This document shows, piece after piece, positions 7,498 through 16,097 of a DNA stretch of 61,176 nt; within the stretch, counting starts at the first letter, position 1, and each line of letters starts with the position of its first letter. The notes beneath the pieces are model-generated. The model saw only the letters and a list, made by a program, of their open reading frames with translations, ran no database searches and had not been told where the DNA came from. The DNA comes from Synechococcus sp. CS-1329. GTDB lineage: Bacteria > Cyanobacteriota > Cyanobacteriia > PCC-6307 > Cyanobiaceae. The DNA lies in the NCBI RefSeq assembly GCF_025128055.1, contig NZ_JAHLYS010000021.1, positions 1-61,176 of the forward strand, in the 5' to 3' direction. A program made the translations under genes and the position numbers.

Positions 7498-8160
7498 ATG
7501 CGTGACATCCTGATCAGCACCGGCGTCTGCGTCGCCTGCCTGCTGCTGGCCCTGGCCAGTCAACTGATCTCCCCCAGCACGGTGGAGGCCAGCAGCGACG
7601 GAGCCCTCAGCACCGCAGCCCTGACCACGAGCGCAGCCAGTGCCGGCAGCCAGCAGGCCCCCGACGCCCCCAGCGGCCGCATTGAGCTGGACCCTGACGA
7701 TCCCAACCCTTCGCTGTTCACCATGGCCTCCGAGAGTTCCAACGATTCCTCCGCTCTCAGCGACGCCGCTGTGGCCCAGGGCAGTGCCGCCGGGCTCGGC
7801 GGCGAACTGGTGGCCGCCAAGGAAGTGGTCACCCCCAGTGGCCTGCGCATCACTGATCTGGTGGTGGGCGAGGGCGTCGAAGCCATCAGCGGCCAGGCGG
7901 TCCAGGTCAACTACCGCGGCACCCTCGCCAACGGCAAGGAGTTCGACAGCAGCTACGGCCGTGGCCCCTTCTCCTTCCCCCTCGGCGGCGGTCGGGTGAT
8001 CAAGGGCTGGGATGAGGGCGTGGCCGGCATGAAAGTGGGCGGCAAGCGCAAGCTGGTGATTCCCCCGGATCTGGCCTACGGCGAGCGGGGTGCCGGCGGC
8101 GTCATTCCCCCCAACGCCACCCTCACCTTCGAGGTGGAGCTGCTGGGCGTCGGCGGCTGA
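7498..8160 (+). CDS. FKBP-type peptidyl-prolyl cis-trans isomerase, exported
   Basis: An N-terminal hydrophobic segment ([15 protein letters not shown], about residues 7-21) acts as a signal peptide or anchor. A low-complexity linker rich in Ser/Ala follows to about residue 100. The C-terminal 115 residues are a complete FKBP domain: [66 protein letters not shown] and [14 protein letters not shown]. The enzyme speeds proline isomerisation during folding in the periplasm or thylakoid lumen. Confidence 0.9.
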   Translation: MRDILISTGVCVACLLLALASQLISPSTVEASSDGALSTAALTTSAASAGSQQAPDAPSGRIELDPDDPNPSLFTMASESSNDSSALSDAAVAQGSAAGLGGELVAAKEVVTPSGLRITDLVVGEGVEAISGQAVQVNYRGTLANGKEFDSSYGRGPFSFPLGGGRVIKGWDEGVAGMKVGGKRKLVIPPDLAYGERGAGGVIPPNATLTFEVELLGVGG

Positions 8161-8218
8161 GCTCGGGCGCCGCTCGTTAGGATGCAACCACCGGTGGATC
8201 GCCGGTCAAGCTGTTCAT

Positions 8219-8247
8219 GGTCACATCGGTCACAGACCCGGGTCACA
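8219..8247. repeat. Three direct repeats of GGTCACA upstream of sodB
   Basis: GGTCACA occurs at 8219-8225, 8228-8234 and 8241-8247, in the same orientation, about 115 bases before the sodB start. Repeated heptamers in a promoter region can be regulator half-sites; the unequal spacing (9 and 13 bases) leaves this open. Confidence 0.6.
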
Positions 8248-8251
8248 GAGC

Positions 8252-8270
8252 CGTCGCACTTCTTGCGACG
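8252..8270. promoter_or_regulatory. Perfect 7-bp hairpin upstream of sodB
   Basis: CGTCGCA (8252-8258) pairs with TGCGACG (8264-8270) over a CTTCT loop. It directly follows the GGTCACA repeats, in the 200-base region between the FKBP stop and sodB. It is not followed by a T-run, so an operator dyad or a 5' UTR hairpin is more likely than a terminator. Confidence 0.6.
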
Positions 8271-8361
8271 TGCCGCCGGGACTCAGCCTCAGGCCCGGGC
8301 CATGCCGCTTGAACCGGAGTCCCCCATGGGCTCCGCCCGTTGTCCCCTTCGTTGAACTTTC

Positions 8362-8961
8362 ATGGCTCACACGCTGCCCGCTCTCCCTTACGACATCAAG
8401 GCGCTCGAGCCCCATATCTCCCAGAACACCCTCGAGTTTCACCACGGCAAGCACCACGCCGCCTACGTCGCCAACCTCAACAAGCTCCTGGACGGCACCG
8501 ACCTTGACGGCAAGAGCCTCGAGGACGTGATCACCAGCGTGGCCGGTGATGCCTCCAAGGCCGGGGTGTTCAACAACGCCGCCCAGGTGTGGAACCACAG
8601 CTTCTACTGGCAGTGCATGAAGCCCGGTGGCGGTGGCCAGCCCAGCGGTGCCCTCGCCGACAAGATCAACGCCGATTTCGGCAGCTTCGAGGCCTTCACG
8701 GAGCAGTTCAAGGCGGCTGGCGCCACCCAGTTCGGCAGCGGCTGGGCCTGGTTGATCCTTGATGGCGGCACCCTCAAGATCACCAAGACCGCCAATGCGG
8801 ATCTGCCCCTGGCCCACGGTCAGAAGGCTCTGCTCACCATGGATGTCTGGGAGCACGCCTACTACCTGGATTATCAGAACAAGCGCCCCGATTACATGAC
8901 CACCTTCCTCGACAAGCTGGTCAACTGGGATTTTGTGGCCGCCAACCTGGCCGCCGCCTGA
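8362..8961 (+). CDS. sodB: Superoxide dismutase, iron-type, cytoplasmic
   Basis: The 199-residue protein is full length for Fe/Mn-SOD and has no signal peptide. Metal ligands are the His in [13 protein letters not shown] (about residue 27), the His in VWNHSFYW, and Asp and His in [13 protein letters not shown]. The residues next to the second His ([13 protein letters not shown], with Ala-Gln) are those of iron enzymes. It removes superoxide in the cytoplasm. A second, exported SOD of manganese type is encoded at 21014-21712. Confidence 0.93.
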   Translation: MAHTLPALPYDIKALEPHISQNTLEFHHGKHHAAYVANLNKLLDGTDLDGKSLEDVITSVAGDASKAGVFNNAAQVWNHSFYWQCMKPGGGGQPSGALADKINADFGSFEAFTEQFKAAGATQFGSGWAWLILDGGTLKITKTANADLPLAHGQKALLTMDVWEHAYYLDYQNKRPDYMTTFLDKLVNWDFVAANLAAA

Positions 8962-8965
8962 TTCT

Positions 8966-10108
8966 TCAGGGACGCGCCGCGTCCAGCACCGCGTCGGGGG
9001 CGATCCACATCGCATCGCCGTAGGAGAAGAAGCGATAGCCCTGCTGCTTCGCTTCTTCGTAAACCTCCAGCAGCCGCGGACGACCAATCAGGGCACTCAC
9101 CAGCAGCAGCAGCGAACTGCGCGGCAGGTGGAAATTGGTGAGCAGTCCCTGCACCAGCTGAAAGCGGAACCCCGGCTGGATCACCAGATTCACCGGCCCG
9201 CGGAAGGGCAGCAGGCGGCCGCCATTCAGCGCCGCCACCCCTTCAAGACTGCGCACACTCGTGGTGCCCACGGCGACCACCCGCCCGCCGCGCAGCTGAC
9301 AGGCGGCCACCGCCTCCACCAGCTCCTGGCTGATCTCCACCCATTCGCTGTGCAGATCCAGGCTGGAGAGATCCTCCTCCTCCAGGGGCCGAAAGGTGCC
9401 GATGCCCACGTGCAACGTGGCGGTGGCGATGGCCACGCCGCGGGCGCGGATCGCCTCCAGCAGTTCATCACTCAGGTGCAGGCCCGCCGTGGGGGCGGCC
9501 ACCGCTCCGGGCCGGGTGGCATAGAGGGTCTGGTAGCGGCTCTCCTGGTCAGGATCCGGGTGCTGGATGTAGGGCGGCAACGGCATCTCGCCGTAGCGCT
9601 GCAACAGGGCTTCGATCGAGGCGGCATCGACGCAGCCAGCGGGGAAGCGGATCACCCGCCCGCCGCTGGATTCATCGAGGGCCACCACCTCCAGGGGCAG
9701 GGACGGCTGACCGGCGGCTTCGAGCTGAAGCACCTCGCCGGGTCGCACCCGCTTGGCCGGCCGCACCAGGCAGATCCAGCAGCACTCGCTGGACGCCACG
9801 GCGGCTTCGCTGGGAACGGCGCTGTCATAGGGCTGCAGCACCAGCACTTCCACGGCACCGCCGCTGGCGCGGCGGGCCTGCAGCCGCGCCTTGAGCACCC
9901 GGGTGTCGTTGACCACCAGCAGATCACCCGGCTGCAGTTCCGCCGCCAGATCCCAGACAGTGAGGTGCCTGAGCTGCTCCTGACCGCTGCGGCCCAGGGC
10001 CAGCAGCCGAGCGCTGTGGCGCGGCTCGGCGGGGGTCTGGGCGATGAACGACGGCGGCAGGTCGTAGTCGTAGCTGGAGAGCCGCAGATCAGCAGAGGGG
10101 TCGCTCAG
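8966..10108 (-). CDS. queA: S-adenosylmethionine:tRNA ribosyltransferase-isomerase
   Basis: QueA makes epoxyqueuosine in tRNA anticodons. The frame holds the whole family pattern: YDYDLPPSFIAQTPAEPRHS near the N-terminus, GDLLVVNDTRVLKARL, then HYPxxx-equivalent PTAGLHLSDELL, GTFRPLEEED and VGTTSVRSLE. The frame is open back to the aceF stop but contains no ATG, GTG or TTG before the conserved N-terminus; the first such codon, at 9916, would remove over 60 conserved residues. The best start is CTG 10108 (MSDPSADLRLSSYDYDLP), which overlaps the stop of a short leader frame as CTGA. A sequencing error at this codon is the alternative. Confidence 0.88.
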   Translation of the reverse strand: MSDPSADLRLSSYDYDLPPSFIAQTPAEPRHSARLLALGRSGQEQLRHLTVWDLAAELQPGDLLVVNDTRVLKARLQARRASGGAVEVLVLQPYDSAVPSEAAVASSECCWICLVRPAKRVRPGEVLQLEAAGQPSLPLEVVALDESSGGRVIRFPAGCVDAASIEALLQRYGEMPLPPYIQHPDPDQESRYQTLYATRPGAVAAPTAGLHLSDELLEAIRARGVAIATATLHVGIGTFRPLEEEDLSSLDLHSEWVEISQELVEAVAACQLRGGRVVAVGTTSVRSLEGVAALNGGRLLPFRGPVNLVIQPGFRFQLVQGLLTNFHLPRSSLLLLVSALIGRPRLLEVYEEAKQQGYRFFSYGDAMWIAPDAVLDAARP

Positions 10109-10149
10109 GGCTGCAGGGCCCGCTGGGGCCAGAGAAACAACAACAACAC
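10105..10149 (-). CDS. Possible 14-residue leader ORF before queA
   Basis: A GTG at 10149, 10 bases after the aceF stop, opens a frame reading MLLLFLWPQRALQP and ending at TGA 10105-10107. That TGA overlaps the only plausible queA start, CTG 10106-10108. The arrangement copies the ATGA stop-start overlaps seen at several gene pairs here and could couple queA translation to the leader. The four-copy TTG/CAA microsatellite that supplies its leucines could equally be chance. Confidence 0.35.
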   Translation of the reverse strand: MLLLFLWPQRALQP

Positions 10150-10159
10150 GCTCAGACGA

Positions 10160-11491
10160 TCAGAGGGCGAGGCTTTCAGGCGCCGTTTCGATCAGCTGGG
10201 CCAGATCCTTGAGGAAGGCCGCGGCGTGGGTGCCGTAGATGACCCGATGGTCGGCCGTGAGGTTCACCTGCATCTGGCGTCTGACGGCAATCGAGCCGTC
10301 CTTGCCGGCCACCACGGCGGGGCGGGAGGCCGCCACCGCCAGAATCGCTCCGGTGCCTGGCGGCAGGATCGCATCGAAGCGATCGACGCCGAACATGCCC
10401 AGGTTGGAGAGGGTGAAGGTGCCGGTGTTGTACTCCTCAGGCTTGAGCTGCTTGGAGCGCGAACGGGCCACCAGATCAGCCCAGGAGCGCGAGAGGCTGT
10501 AGAGGTCGGTGCGGTCGGCCGAGGCCAGCACCGGGGTGATCAGCCCGCCGTCCTCCATGGCCACCGCCACCGCCACATTGATGGCGGGGGGATACACCAT
10601 GCCGGCCTCGCTGTAGGCGGCATTGACCTGGGGATGGCGGGCAAGCACCACCCCCACCGCCTTGGCCAGCAGGACCGTCATGGTGACGCCCTTGCTCTTC
10701 ACCGACTTGGCGAGGGCATCGAGCCGGTCGGTGGTGATCGTGTAGCCCACGTGGAAAGAGGGCACCGCCAGACTGGCGAGCATGTTGCGGTTCACCGCCG
10801 CCTGCAGGGTGTTGAAGGCCACGGTGTCGCCGGGCTGCCCGAAGGCCTGGCCCACCGGTGCCGGTGCCGCTGAACCGTTACTCGAGGCGGCTGCCGGGGC
10901 AGCCGCGACCGCCGCTGCTGTGCCCTCCGCCACGCGGGGCACAGCAGCGGCCTGGCCGGCGGCCCGCTCCACGTCTTCGGCCTGGATACGGCCATGGGGG
11001 CCACTGCCCCGCAGGCTCTCAAGGGCCACACCGAGCTGACCAGCCAGCTTGCGCGCCCGTGGTGTAGCCACCAGCCGCCCACCGGCGGCCACCGCCACAG
11101 GGGCCGCCACCGGAGCAGCGGGAGCAATTGGCGCCGCAGCTGCAGCGGGGGCCGGCGCTGGAGCCTCAGCGGCCACCGGCGCCGCCGGAGCCGGCGTGGC
11201 CGCGGCAGGAGCGGAGGGCGCAGAAGCCTGAACCGCCGCGATCTCCGCTTCGGTTTCAACGATCAGACCGATGGTTTCACCCACCGGGGCCGTGCCGCCG
11301 GAGGGCAGCAACACCGAAGCCAGGAAGCCCTCCTGGAAGGCCTCCACGTCCATGTCAGCCTTGTCCGACTCCACCACCAGCACCGATTCGCCCCTCTCGA
11401 CGCGATCGCCGGGCTTCTTCAGCCACTCCACGATCTTGCCCTCCGTCATCGTGGAGCTCAGGGCGGGCATGAAGATTTCGTGGGTCGCCAA
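10160..11491 (-). CDS. pdhC: Dihydrolipoamide acetyltransferase, E2 of pyruvate dehydrogenase
   Basis: The 443-residue protein has the lipoyl domain at residues 1-80, with the lipoylated Lys in VVESDKADMDVE, a long Ala/Pro-rich linker (about 85-140), a peripheral subunit-binding domain (VATPRARKLAGQLGV... GPHGRIQAEDV) and the catalytic acetyltransferase domain ending in LTADHRVIYGTHAAAFL. It accepts acetyl groups from E1 and passes them to CoA. The active-site segment is the DHRVIYG form of cyanobacterial and plastid E2, not the HRxxDG of proteobacteria. lipB, needed for its lipoylation, is 3 kb away. Confidence 0.93.
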   Translation of the reverse strand: MATHEIFMPALSSTMTEGKIVEWLKKPGDRVERGESVLVVESDKADMDVEAFQEGFLASVLLPSGGTAPVGETIGLIVETEAEIAAVQASAPSAPAAATPAPAAPVAAEAPAPAPAAAAAPIAPAAPVAAPVAVAAGGRLVATPRARKLAGQLGVALESLRGSGPHGRIQAEDVERAAGQAAAVPRVAEGTAAAVAAAPAAASSNGSAAPAPVGQAFGQPGDTVAFNTLQAAVNRNMLASLAVPSFHVGYTITTDRLDALAKSVKSKGVTMTVLLAKAVGVVLARHPQVNAAYSEAGMVYPPAINVAVAVAMEDGGLITPVLASADRTDLYSLSRSWADLVARSRSKQLKPEEYNTGTFTLSNLGMFGVDRFDAILPPGTGAILAVAASRPAVVAGKDGSIAVRRQMQVNLTADHRVIYGTHAAAFLKDLAQLIETAPESLAL

Positions 11492-11559
11492 AGTCCTGAT
11501 CCCAATGCAGGCTGCGTCGGGATTTTACGTGCGACCCCTCCCCGTGCGCTGCCGGAGGT

Positions 11560-12003
11560 TCAGCCCCCCTCGATCGCCTCCACCACGCCATCGCGCACCA
11601 GCACAGCCACCTGCAGTTTTTCCACCAGGTTGTCGCCCACCTTGATCTTGCAGGTGCCCTCGATCTGGCCCTGGTCAACGATCTGATCGAATTCCAGGTC
11701 GCGCACCTGGCGCTGCTGCTCGATCAAGGTGCGTTTCTGCTCCTCGAATTCGGCCCGCTTGGCCGCCACCTGCTGCTGCACCGAGGCCACCTGCTCCTGC
11801 ACGCGGGGGTCGAGCGGGTTGAGGCTCTGGCGGCGGATCTCATCCACCAGCTGCTGACCCTCCTGCTCCAGCTGGGAGAGCTGCTGGTCGCTGTTGCTCA
11901 CAGCGGCACTCAGCTCGCGCTCGGCGTCCTCCTTCCAGCGGGGAGTGACCACGGCCCGCACGGTGATGGTGCGCTTGATCGTGAGGGTGTGGCCGTCAGT
12001 CAT
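11560..12003 (-). CDS. YlqD-like coiled-coil protein
   Basis: The protein has 147 residues. An N-terminal strand (LTIKRTITVRAVVTPRWKEDAERELSAA) is followed by a long coiled coil (about residues 35-105, DQQLSQLEQEGQQLVDEI... QVAAKRAEFEEQKRTLIEQQRQ) and a C-terminal beta section (GTCKIKVGDNLVEKLQVAVLVRDGVVEAIEGG). This is the layout of the YlqD family, whose biochemical function is not known. The gene lies between aceF and the acyl-CoA synthetase, all on the minus strand. Confidence 0.7.
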   Translation of the reverse strand: MTDGHTLTIKRTITVRAVVTPRWKEDAERELSAAVSNSDQQLSQLEQEGQQLVDEIRRQSLNPLDPRVQEQVASVQQQVAAKRAEFEEQKRTLIEQQRQVRDLEFDQIVDQGQIEGTCKIKVGDNLVEKLQVAVLVRDGVVEAIEGG

Positions 12004-12072
12004 GGGAGAGGGATCGCAACGACCAGGCTCTCAGCCCGGCGGCCTGTGGTCAACCGAGGGCGGCGGCGGCCC

Positions 12073-14040
12073 TCAGCCTCCATAGATCGCCTCGATCGCT
12101 GCCCCATCGCGCTCGGTGATGCGATCACGGCGTTGCTTGAGGGTCTGAGTGAGCAAGCCGTTGTCGATCGAGAAGGGCTCCACCAGGGCCACTCCAGCCA
12201 GGCGTTCGTCGGGCCGCGAGCCCTGGCGCGCCGCCAGCAGACGGTTGAATTCGCCACTCAGCGCCTTGAGCAGAGCGCGGTCGGCTGTGGCCTCAGCACC
12301 GGTCCCGGGGACGGGCAGTTGCCGCGACCTGGCGAAGGCGGCCAGGGGATCCACGCGGGGCACCACCAGGGCAGCGAGCTGGCGACGGTCCTGGCCCACC
12401 AGCATCACCTGCTCCACCAGCGGATGGGCCACCAGGGCCTCCTCCAGGGGACCCGGCTCGATGTTCTCGCCACTGCTGAGCACGATCGTGTCCTTGGCCC
12501 GGCCGGTGAGCACCAGGGTTCCATCATTCAGCAGCTGGCCCAGATCGCCGGTGTCGAACCAGCCGGCGCCATCCAGCACCGCGGCGGTGGCCTCGGGCTT
12601 GCCGAAATAGCCAGCCATCACCTGGGGGCCGCGGGCGAGCACCCGCCCCCGCTGCCGCCAGGCCAGCGGCGCTCCGCTCTCGGGATCGACAATGCGCAGC
12701 TCCGTTTCCGGCAGGGGCTGGCCCGCACTGCCCCGGCGGTTGCGCCAGGGGCGACGGCAGGCCAGCACAGGGCTGGTTTCGGTGAGGCCGTAGCCCACCA
12801 GCAGCTCGATGCCGATCGCCTCGAAGAAGCCATCCACATGCAGAGCCAGAGCGCCACCGCCGCTGATGGCCGTGCGCAGGGCACCGCCCGAGAGCTGCTG
12901 GCGCACCTTGGGCCAGAGCAGGGCAGAGGCCAGGCCATGGCCCGGCCAGCTCAGCAGCCAGCCCAGGCCCGCAGCCAGGCGCCCCAGCGGCGGTTCGGGC
13001 TCCAGGGTGAGGTCGAGGGCGCGCCGGCGCGACTGGCCGTGCCAGCGACTCAGCCGCAGGGCCTGACGGATCAGCCCCTGGCGGGAGGGGGGCATGGCCT
13101 CGAGGGCATCCTCGAACCCGGCCAGGAGGGCCTCCCACAGCCTCGGCACGCTGATCATGTACTGGGGTTTCACCCGCTGGAGATCGGGGCGCAGGTGTTT
13201 GAGGGTGGTGTAGCTCTGGCGGCAACCACAGGAGAGCAGAAAGTATTCGGCGGTGCGCTCGTAGGCATGCCAGATCGGCAGCACGCTGAGGACGCGATCG
13301 GCCGGCCGCGGCGCCACTGCCACCCCCAGGGTGCGCAGCTGGTGCAGCAGGTTCGCCTGGCTGAGCGGGACCCCCTTGGGGCGGCCGGTGGTGCCTGAGG
13401 TGTAGAGGAGGGTGGCCAGGCGCTCGGCCCCCTGAGTCGGCGCGGGGGGCGCCTCGGCATCCTGGCTCCGGCCCAGCGCCTCGAAGGCCTCCCAGCCCAG
13501 TTGCCGCGGTCCGGGCCGCGAGGGGGCGCTGGCGTTGGCGGCTGCGGCGTCCTCTTCCAGCAGCACCACGAAGCGCAGCCGCTCAAGGGCAGCGGGCTGC
13601 AGAGCCAGGCGCTCCAGCAGGGCCGCTGATTCCAGCACCAAGCCGACGGCACAGCAGTCGTCAAGGATGTAGCGCAGTTCCTCGAGGGGAGCGCTGCTGC
13701 CCCGGACCGCATCCGCTGCGCCGCAGCGCATGATTCCCTGATCGGCCACCAGCCAGCGGGGGCAGTTCTCCGAGAACAGGGCCACCACCTCCCCCTGCCT
13801 CAGGCCCAGCAGCGCGAAGGCCGCAGCGGCCCGCTGAATGCGGGCGTTGAGCTCGCGGTAGGAAATCTCCTCCGGCGGTTGGGCATGGGGCGCATCGAGG
13901 GCGATCGCCTCTCCATGGCGCTGGGCCAGGACCGGCCAGAGGCCGTCCAGCCCCTGCAGTTCACGCCAGTTGTCGTGCTGGGCGAGGGCCTGTTGATCGA
14001 GGCGGTCCCCCGACCAGAGGATCGAAGCGTTGCCATCCAT
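12073..14040 (-). CDS. Long-chain fatty acid CoA ligase / AMP-dependent synthetase
   Basis: This 655-residue ANL-superfamily enzyme activates fatty acids with ATP to acyl-AMP and then to acyl-CoA or acyl-ACP. Visible motifs are the P-loop LLYTSGTTGRPKGVPLS (about residue 190), GYGLTETSPVLA, GWFDTGDLGQL and the C-terminal TGRAKDTIVLSSGENIEPGPLEEAL. In cyanobacteria the close homologue (Aas) recycles free fatty acids released from membranes. The start is ATG 14040; ATG 14095 would overlap lipB and give 674 residues. The frame is open much further upstream only because lipB is read there in another frame. Confidence 0.9.
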   Translation of the reverse strand: MDGNASILWSGDRLDQQALAQHDNWRELQGLDGLWPVLAQRHGEAIALDAPHAQPPEEISYRELNARIQRAAAAFALLGLRQGEVVALFSENCPRWLVADQGIMRCGAADAVRGSSAPLEELRYILDDCCAVGLVLESAALLERLALQPAALERLRFVVLLEEDAAAANASAPSRPGPRQLGWEAFEALGRSQDAEAPPAPTQGAERLATLLYTSGTTGRPKGVPLSQANLLHQLRTLGVAVAPRPADRVLSVLPIWHAYERTAEYFLLSCGCRQSYTTLKHLRPDLQRVKPQYMISVPRLWEALLAGFEDALEAMPPSRQGLIRQALRLSRWHGQSRRRALDLTLEPEPPLGRLAAGLGWLLSWPGHGLASALLWPKVRQQLSGGALRTAISGGGALALHVDGFFEAIGIELLVGYGLTETSPVLACRRPWRNRRGSAGQPLPETELRIVDPESGAPLAWRQRGRVLARGPQVMAGYFGKPEATAAVLDGAGWFDTGDLGQLLNDGTLVLTGRAKDTIVLSSGENIEPGPLEEALVAHPLVEQVMLVGQDRRQLAALVVPRVDPLAAFARSRQLPVPGTGAEATADRALLKALSGEFNRLLAARQGSRPDERLAGVALVEPFSIDNGLLTQTLKQRRDRITERDGAAIEAIYGG

Positions 14041-14069
14041 GGTCGCGTCGCGAGCGGGGCTCAGGCTTA

Positions 14070-14747
14070 TCACCGCCAGGGCCATTCCGTGGGTTTCGGT
14101 GGCCGAAGCTCCAGGCCGAACCGCCGCGCCAGGGCCTGACGCAGCAGGGGTTGAACCGTGGCGATCGTCAGCCCCGGGCACCAGTCGCTCAGGCGCGTCA
14201 CCCCATGGCCCTTCAATCCACAGGGAACGATGGCGCCGAAGCCCCCCAGCGGGCAGCTCACATTGAGGGCCAGGCCGTGCTGGCTGATCCAGCGGCGCGC
14301 ACCCACACCGATCGCCGCCACCTTGCGCCCCTCCAGCCAGACCCCGGTGAGGCCCTCCTGCAGCTCTCCCCTCAACCCGAGAGACGTGAGCACCTCGAGC
14401 ACCGCCGCCTCCAGTGCACGCAGATAGAGGTGGAGATCGCCGCCGTGACGCTGCAGGGCCAGCACCGGGTAGGCCACCAGCTGGCCGGGCAGGTGGTGGG
14501 TCACTTCGCCGCCGCGGTCGATGCGGAACAGGGGGGCGGGGGGATCGGCTGGATCGAAGCGCAGGAAGCGCTCGCTGGCGCCGCGGCCCAGGGTGTAACA
14601 GGGGGGGTGCTGCAGCAGCAGCAGGGCCTCGGGGCCAGCGGGGTTGCTCAGGAGCCGCTCCTGCCACTGCCGCTGCCAGCGCCAGGCCTGCTCAAACGGC
14701 ACCGGCAGAGCTGGTTCAACAAGGATTGCGTCGAGGGCCGGAGTCAT
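14070..14747 (-). CDS. lipB: Octanoyltransferase (lipoate biosynthesis)
   Basis: LipB moves octanoyl groups from ACP to lipoyl domains, the first step of lipoate assembly. The 225-residue protein holds [66 protein letters not shown], and the catalytic Cys in [14 protein letters not shown], next to the conserved Lys in the KVAAIG segment. ATG 14747 (MTPALDAI) is used; an upstream ATG at 14801 would overlap the divergent hpf gene start. It lies directly upstream of the acyl-CoA synthetase. Confidence 0.92.
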   Translation of the reverse strand: MTPALDAILVEPALPVPFEQAWRWQRQWQERLLSNPAGPEALLLLQHPPCYTLGRGASERFLRFDPADPPAPLFRIDRGGEVTHHLPGQLVAYPVLALQRHGGDLHLYLRALEAAVLEVLTSLGLRGELQEGLTGVWLEGRKVAAIGVGARRWISQHGLALNVSCPLGGFGAIVPCGLKGHGVTRLSDWCPGLTIATVQPLLRQALARRFGLELRPPKPTEWPWR

Positions 14748-14800
14748 GCGCGAATCGCTTCCTACAGTTGGTTCAGAACGACCAGCGAGGGGACTGCTCA

Positions 14801-15388
14801 ATGAAGCTGTTGATTCACGGCCGCAATCTCGATGTCACGCCAGCCATCCGTGATTACACGGAAGCGAAGCTGGGTCGTGCCATCAATCATTACGAAGGCC
14901 TGGTCAAAGAAGCTGATGTTCATCTCTCTGTGGCGCGCAACCCCAGGGTGGCGCAACAGACTGCCGAGGTCACGGTTTACGCCAATGGGGTGGTGATCCG
15001 TGCCCAGGAACGCAGTGAGAACCTCTACGCCAGCATCGACATGGTGGCAGGCAAGCTGAGCCGTCAGCTGCGCCGTTACAAGGATCGCCTCAGTGATCAC
15101 CACGCAGCCGGTTCCCCGGTCAACGGGGCTGACGATACCGAACAGCCCAGCCTGGAGGGAATGCTTCCCGATGATCTGATCGGCAACCGGGAGCCGGTCC
15201 TGCCGGCTCCAGCGGTGCGGCGCAAGTACTTCTCGATGCCGTCGATGAGCCTGGATCAGGCCCTGCACCAATTGGAGCTGATCGACCACGATTTCTATGT
15301 GTTCCGCGAGGAATCCAGCGGTGGGCTCCAGGTGGTCTATCGCCGCAACCATGGTGGTTTCGGTGTGATCCAGTCGAAGGAGTCGTGA
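14801..15388 (+). CDS. hpf: Ribosome hibernation-promoting factor, long form (LrtA)
   Basis: The 195-residue protein has the S30AE fold at the N-terminus ([27 protein letters not shown], residues 1-95) and the C-terminal dimerisation domain ([31 protein letters not shown], about 140-195). The two domains define the long HPF, which joins two 70S ribosomes into inactive 100S particles. In cyanobacteria it is the light-repressed lrtA. A purine-rich Shine-Dalgarno (GCGAGGGG) lies 7 bases before ATG 14801. Confidence 0.92.
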   Translation: MKLLIHGRNLDVTPAIRDYTEAKLGRAINHYEGLVKEADVHLSVARNPRVAQQTAEVTVYANGVVIRAQERSENLYASIDMVAGKLSRQLRRYKDRLSDHHAAGSPVNGADDTEQPSLEGMLPDDLIGNREPVLPAPAVRRKYFSMPSMSLDQALHQLELIDHDFYVFREESSGGLQVVYRRNHGGFGVIQSKES

Positions 15389-15413
15389 GCCATCCTCAAT
15401 CATCCCAACCCCC

Positions 15414-16097
15414 GTGACGCGTGACTCCAGGCTCAGGGGGCCCCTGCCCGATCTGGCCCCACTGATCGAGCATGCCCTTCTCGATCCCCACCGGGGTCTG
15501 GAGAGCGTGCAGCAGGCCTGCGATCAGGCTCGCCACTACGGCTTTGCGGCGGTGTGCGTCTCCTCGCGCTGGGTGGCCGTCGCCCGGGAGCGGCTGGGGG
15601 GAGCCGGCAGCGTCAAGTTGGTGGCGGTGGTGGCCTTCCCCTTTGGGGCGGTGCCGGCGTCGATCAAACGGGCGGAAGCGGAGGCGGCCGCCAGCGCCGG
15701 CGCCGACGAACTCGACGTGGTGCCCGACTTCGGTGCCCTCGCCGATGGTGACGGCGGCTCGATCTACCAGGAGCTGGGCTCGATCGTGGAGCTCGGCCTG
15801 CCGGTGAAGGTGATCCAGGAGGTGGGGCGGCTGGATCCAGCCGCCCTGGAGCTGCTGGTGGAGGCCTCGATCGATGCGGGGGCCGCCTTCCTCAAGACCG
15901 GCAGTGGCTTCGGCCCAGCCGTGACCCCGGAGCAGGTGAGCCACCTGCGCGAGCTGGCCCGCGGACGGGCGGGGATCAAGGCCTCCGGCGGCATCGCCGG
16001 GCTGGAGCAGGCCTTTGATCTGGTGGCCGCCGGTGCCACACGGCTGGGCACCAGCCGCGGCATCGCCCTGATCGAGGCCCTGCGCGCCCCGGCCTGA
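15414..16097 (+). CDS. deoC: Deoxyribose-phosphate aldolase
   Basis: DeoC splits 2-deoxyribose-5-phosphate into acetaldehyde and glyceraldehyde-3-phosphate. The 227-residue TIM barrel has the Schiff-base Lys in FLKTGSGFGP and the proton-relay Lys in GIKASGGI. The segments DELDVVPDFGAL and VKVIQEVG also match, though DVVP and TGSG vary from the usual MVIN and TSTG. The start is GTG 15414. The stop overlaps the recO start as ATGA, so the two genes are translationally coupled. Confidence 0.88.
   Translation: MTRDSRLRGPLPDLAPLIEHALLDPHRGLESVQQACDQARHYGFAAVCVSSRWVAVARERLGGAGSVKLVAVVAFPFGAVPASIKRAEAEAAASAGADELDVVPDFGALADGDGGSIYQELGSIVELGLPVKVIQEVGRLDPAALELLVEASIDAGAAFLKTGSGFGPAVTPEQVSHLRELARGRAGIKASGGIAGLEQAFDLVAAGATRLGTSRGIALIEALRAPA

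Noticed and set aside
8933-10873. A 646-codon open frame on the plus strand
   Set aside because: It is antisense to queA and the E2 gene and has no known domain; a composition effect of the GC-rich code.
12073-14667. An 864-residue version of the acyl-CoA synthetase
   Set aside because: The extra N-terminal 200 residues are lipB read in another frame; the family N-terminus begins near ATG 14040.
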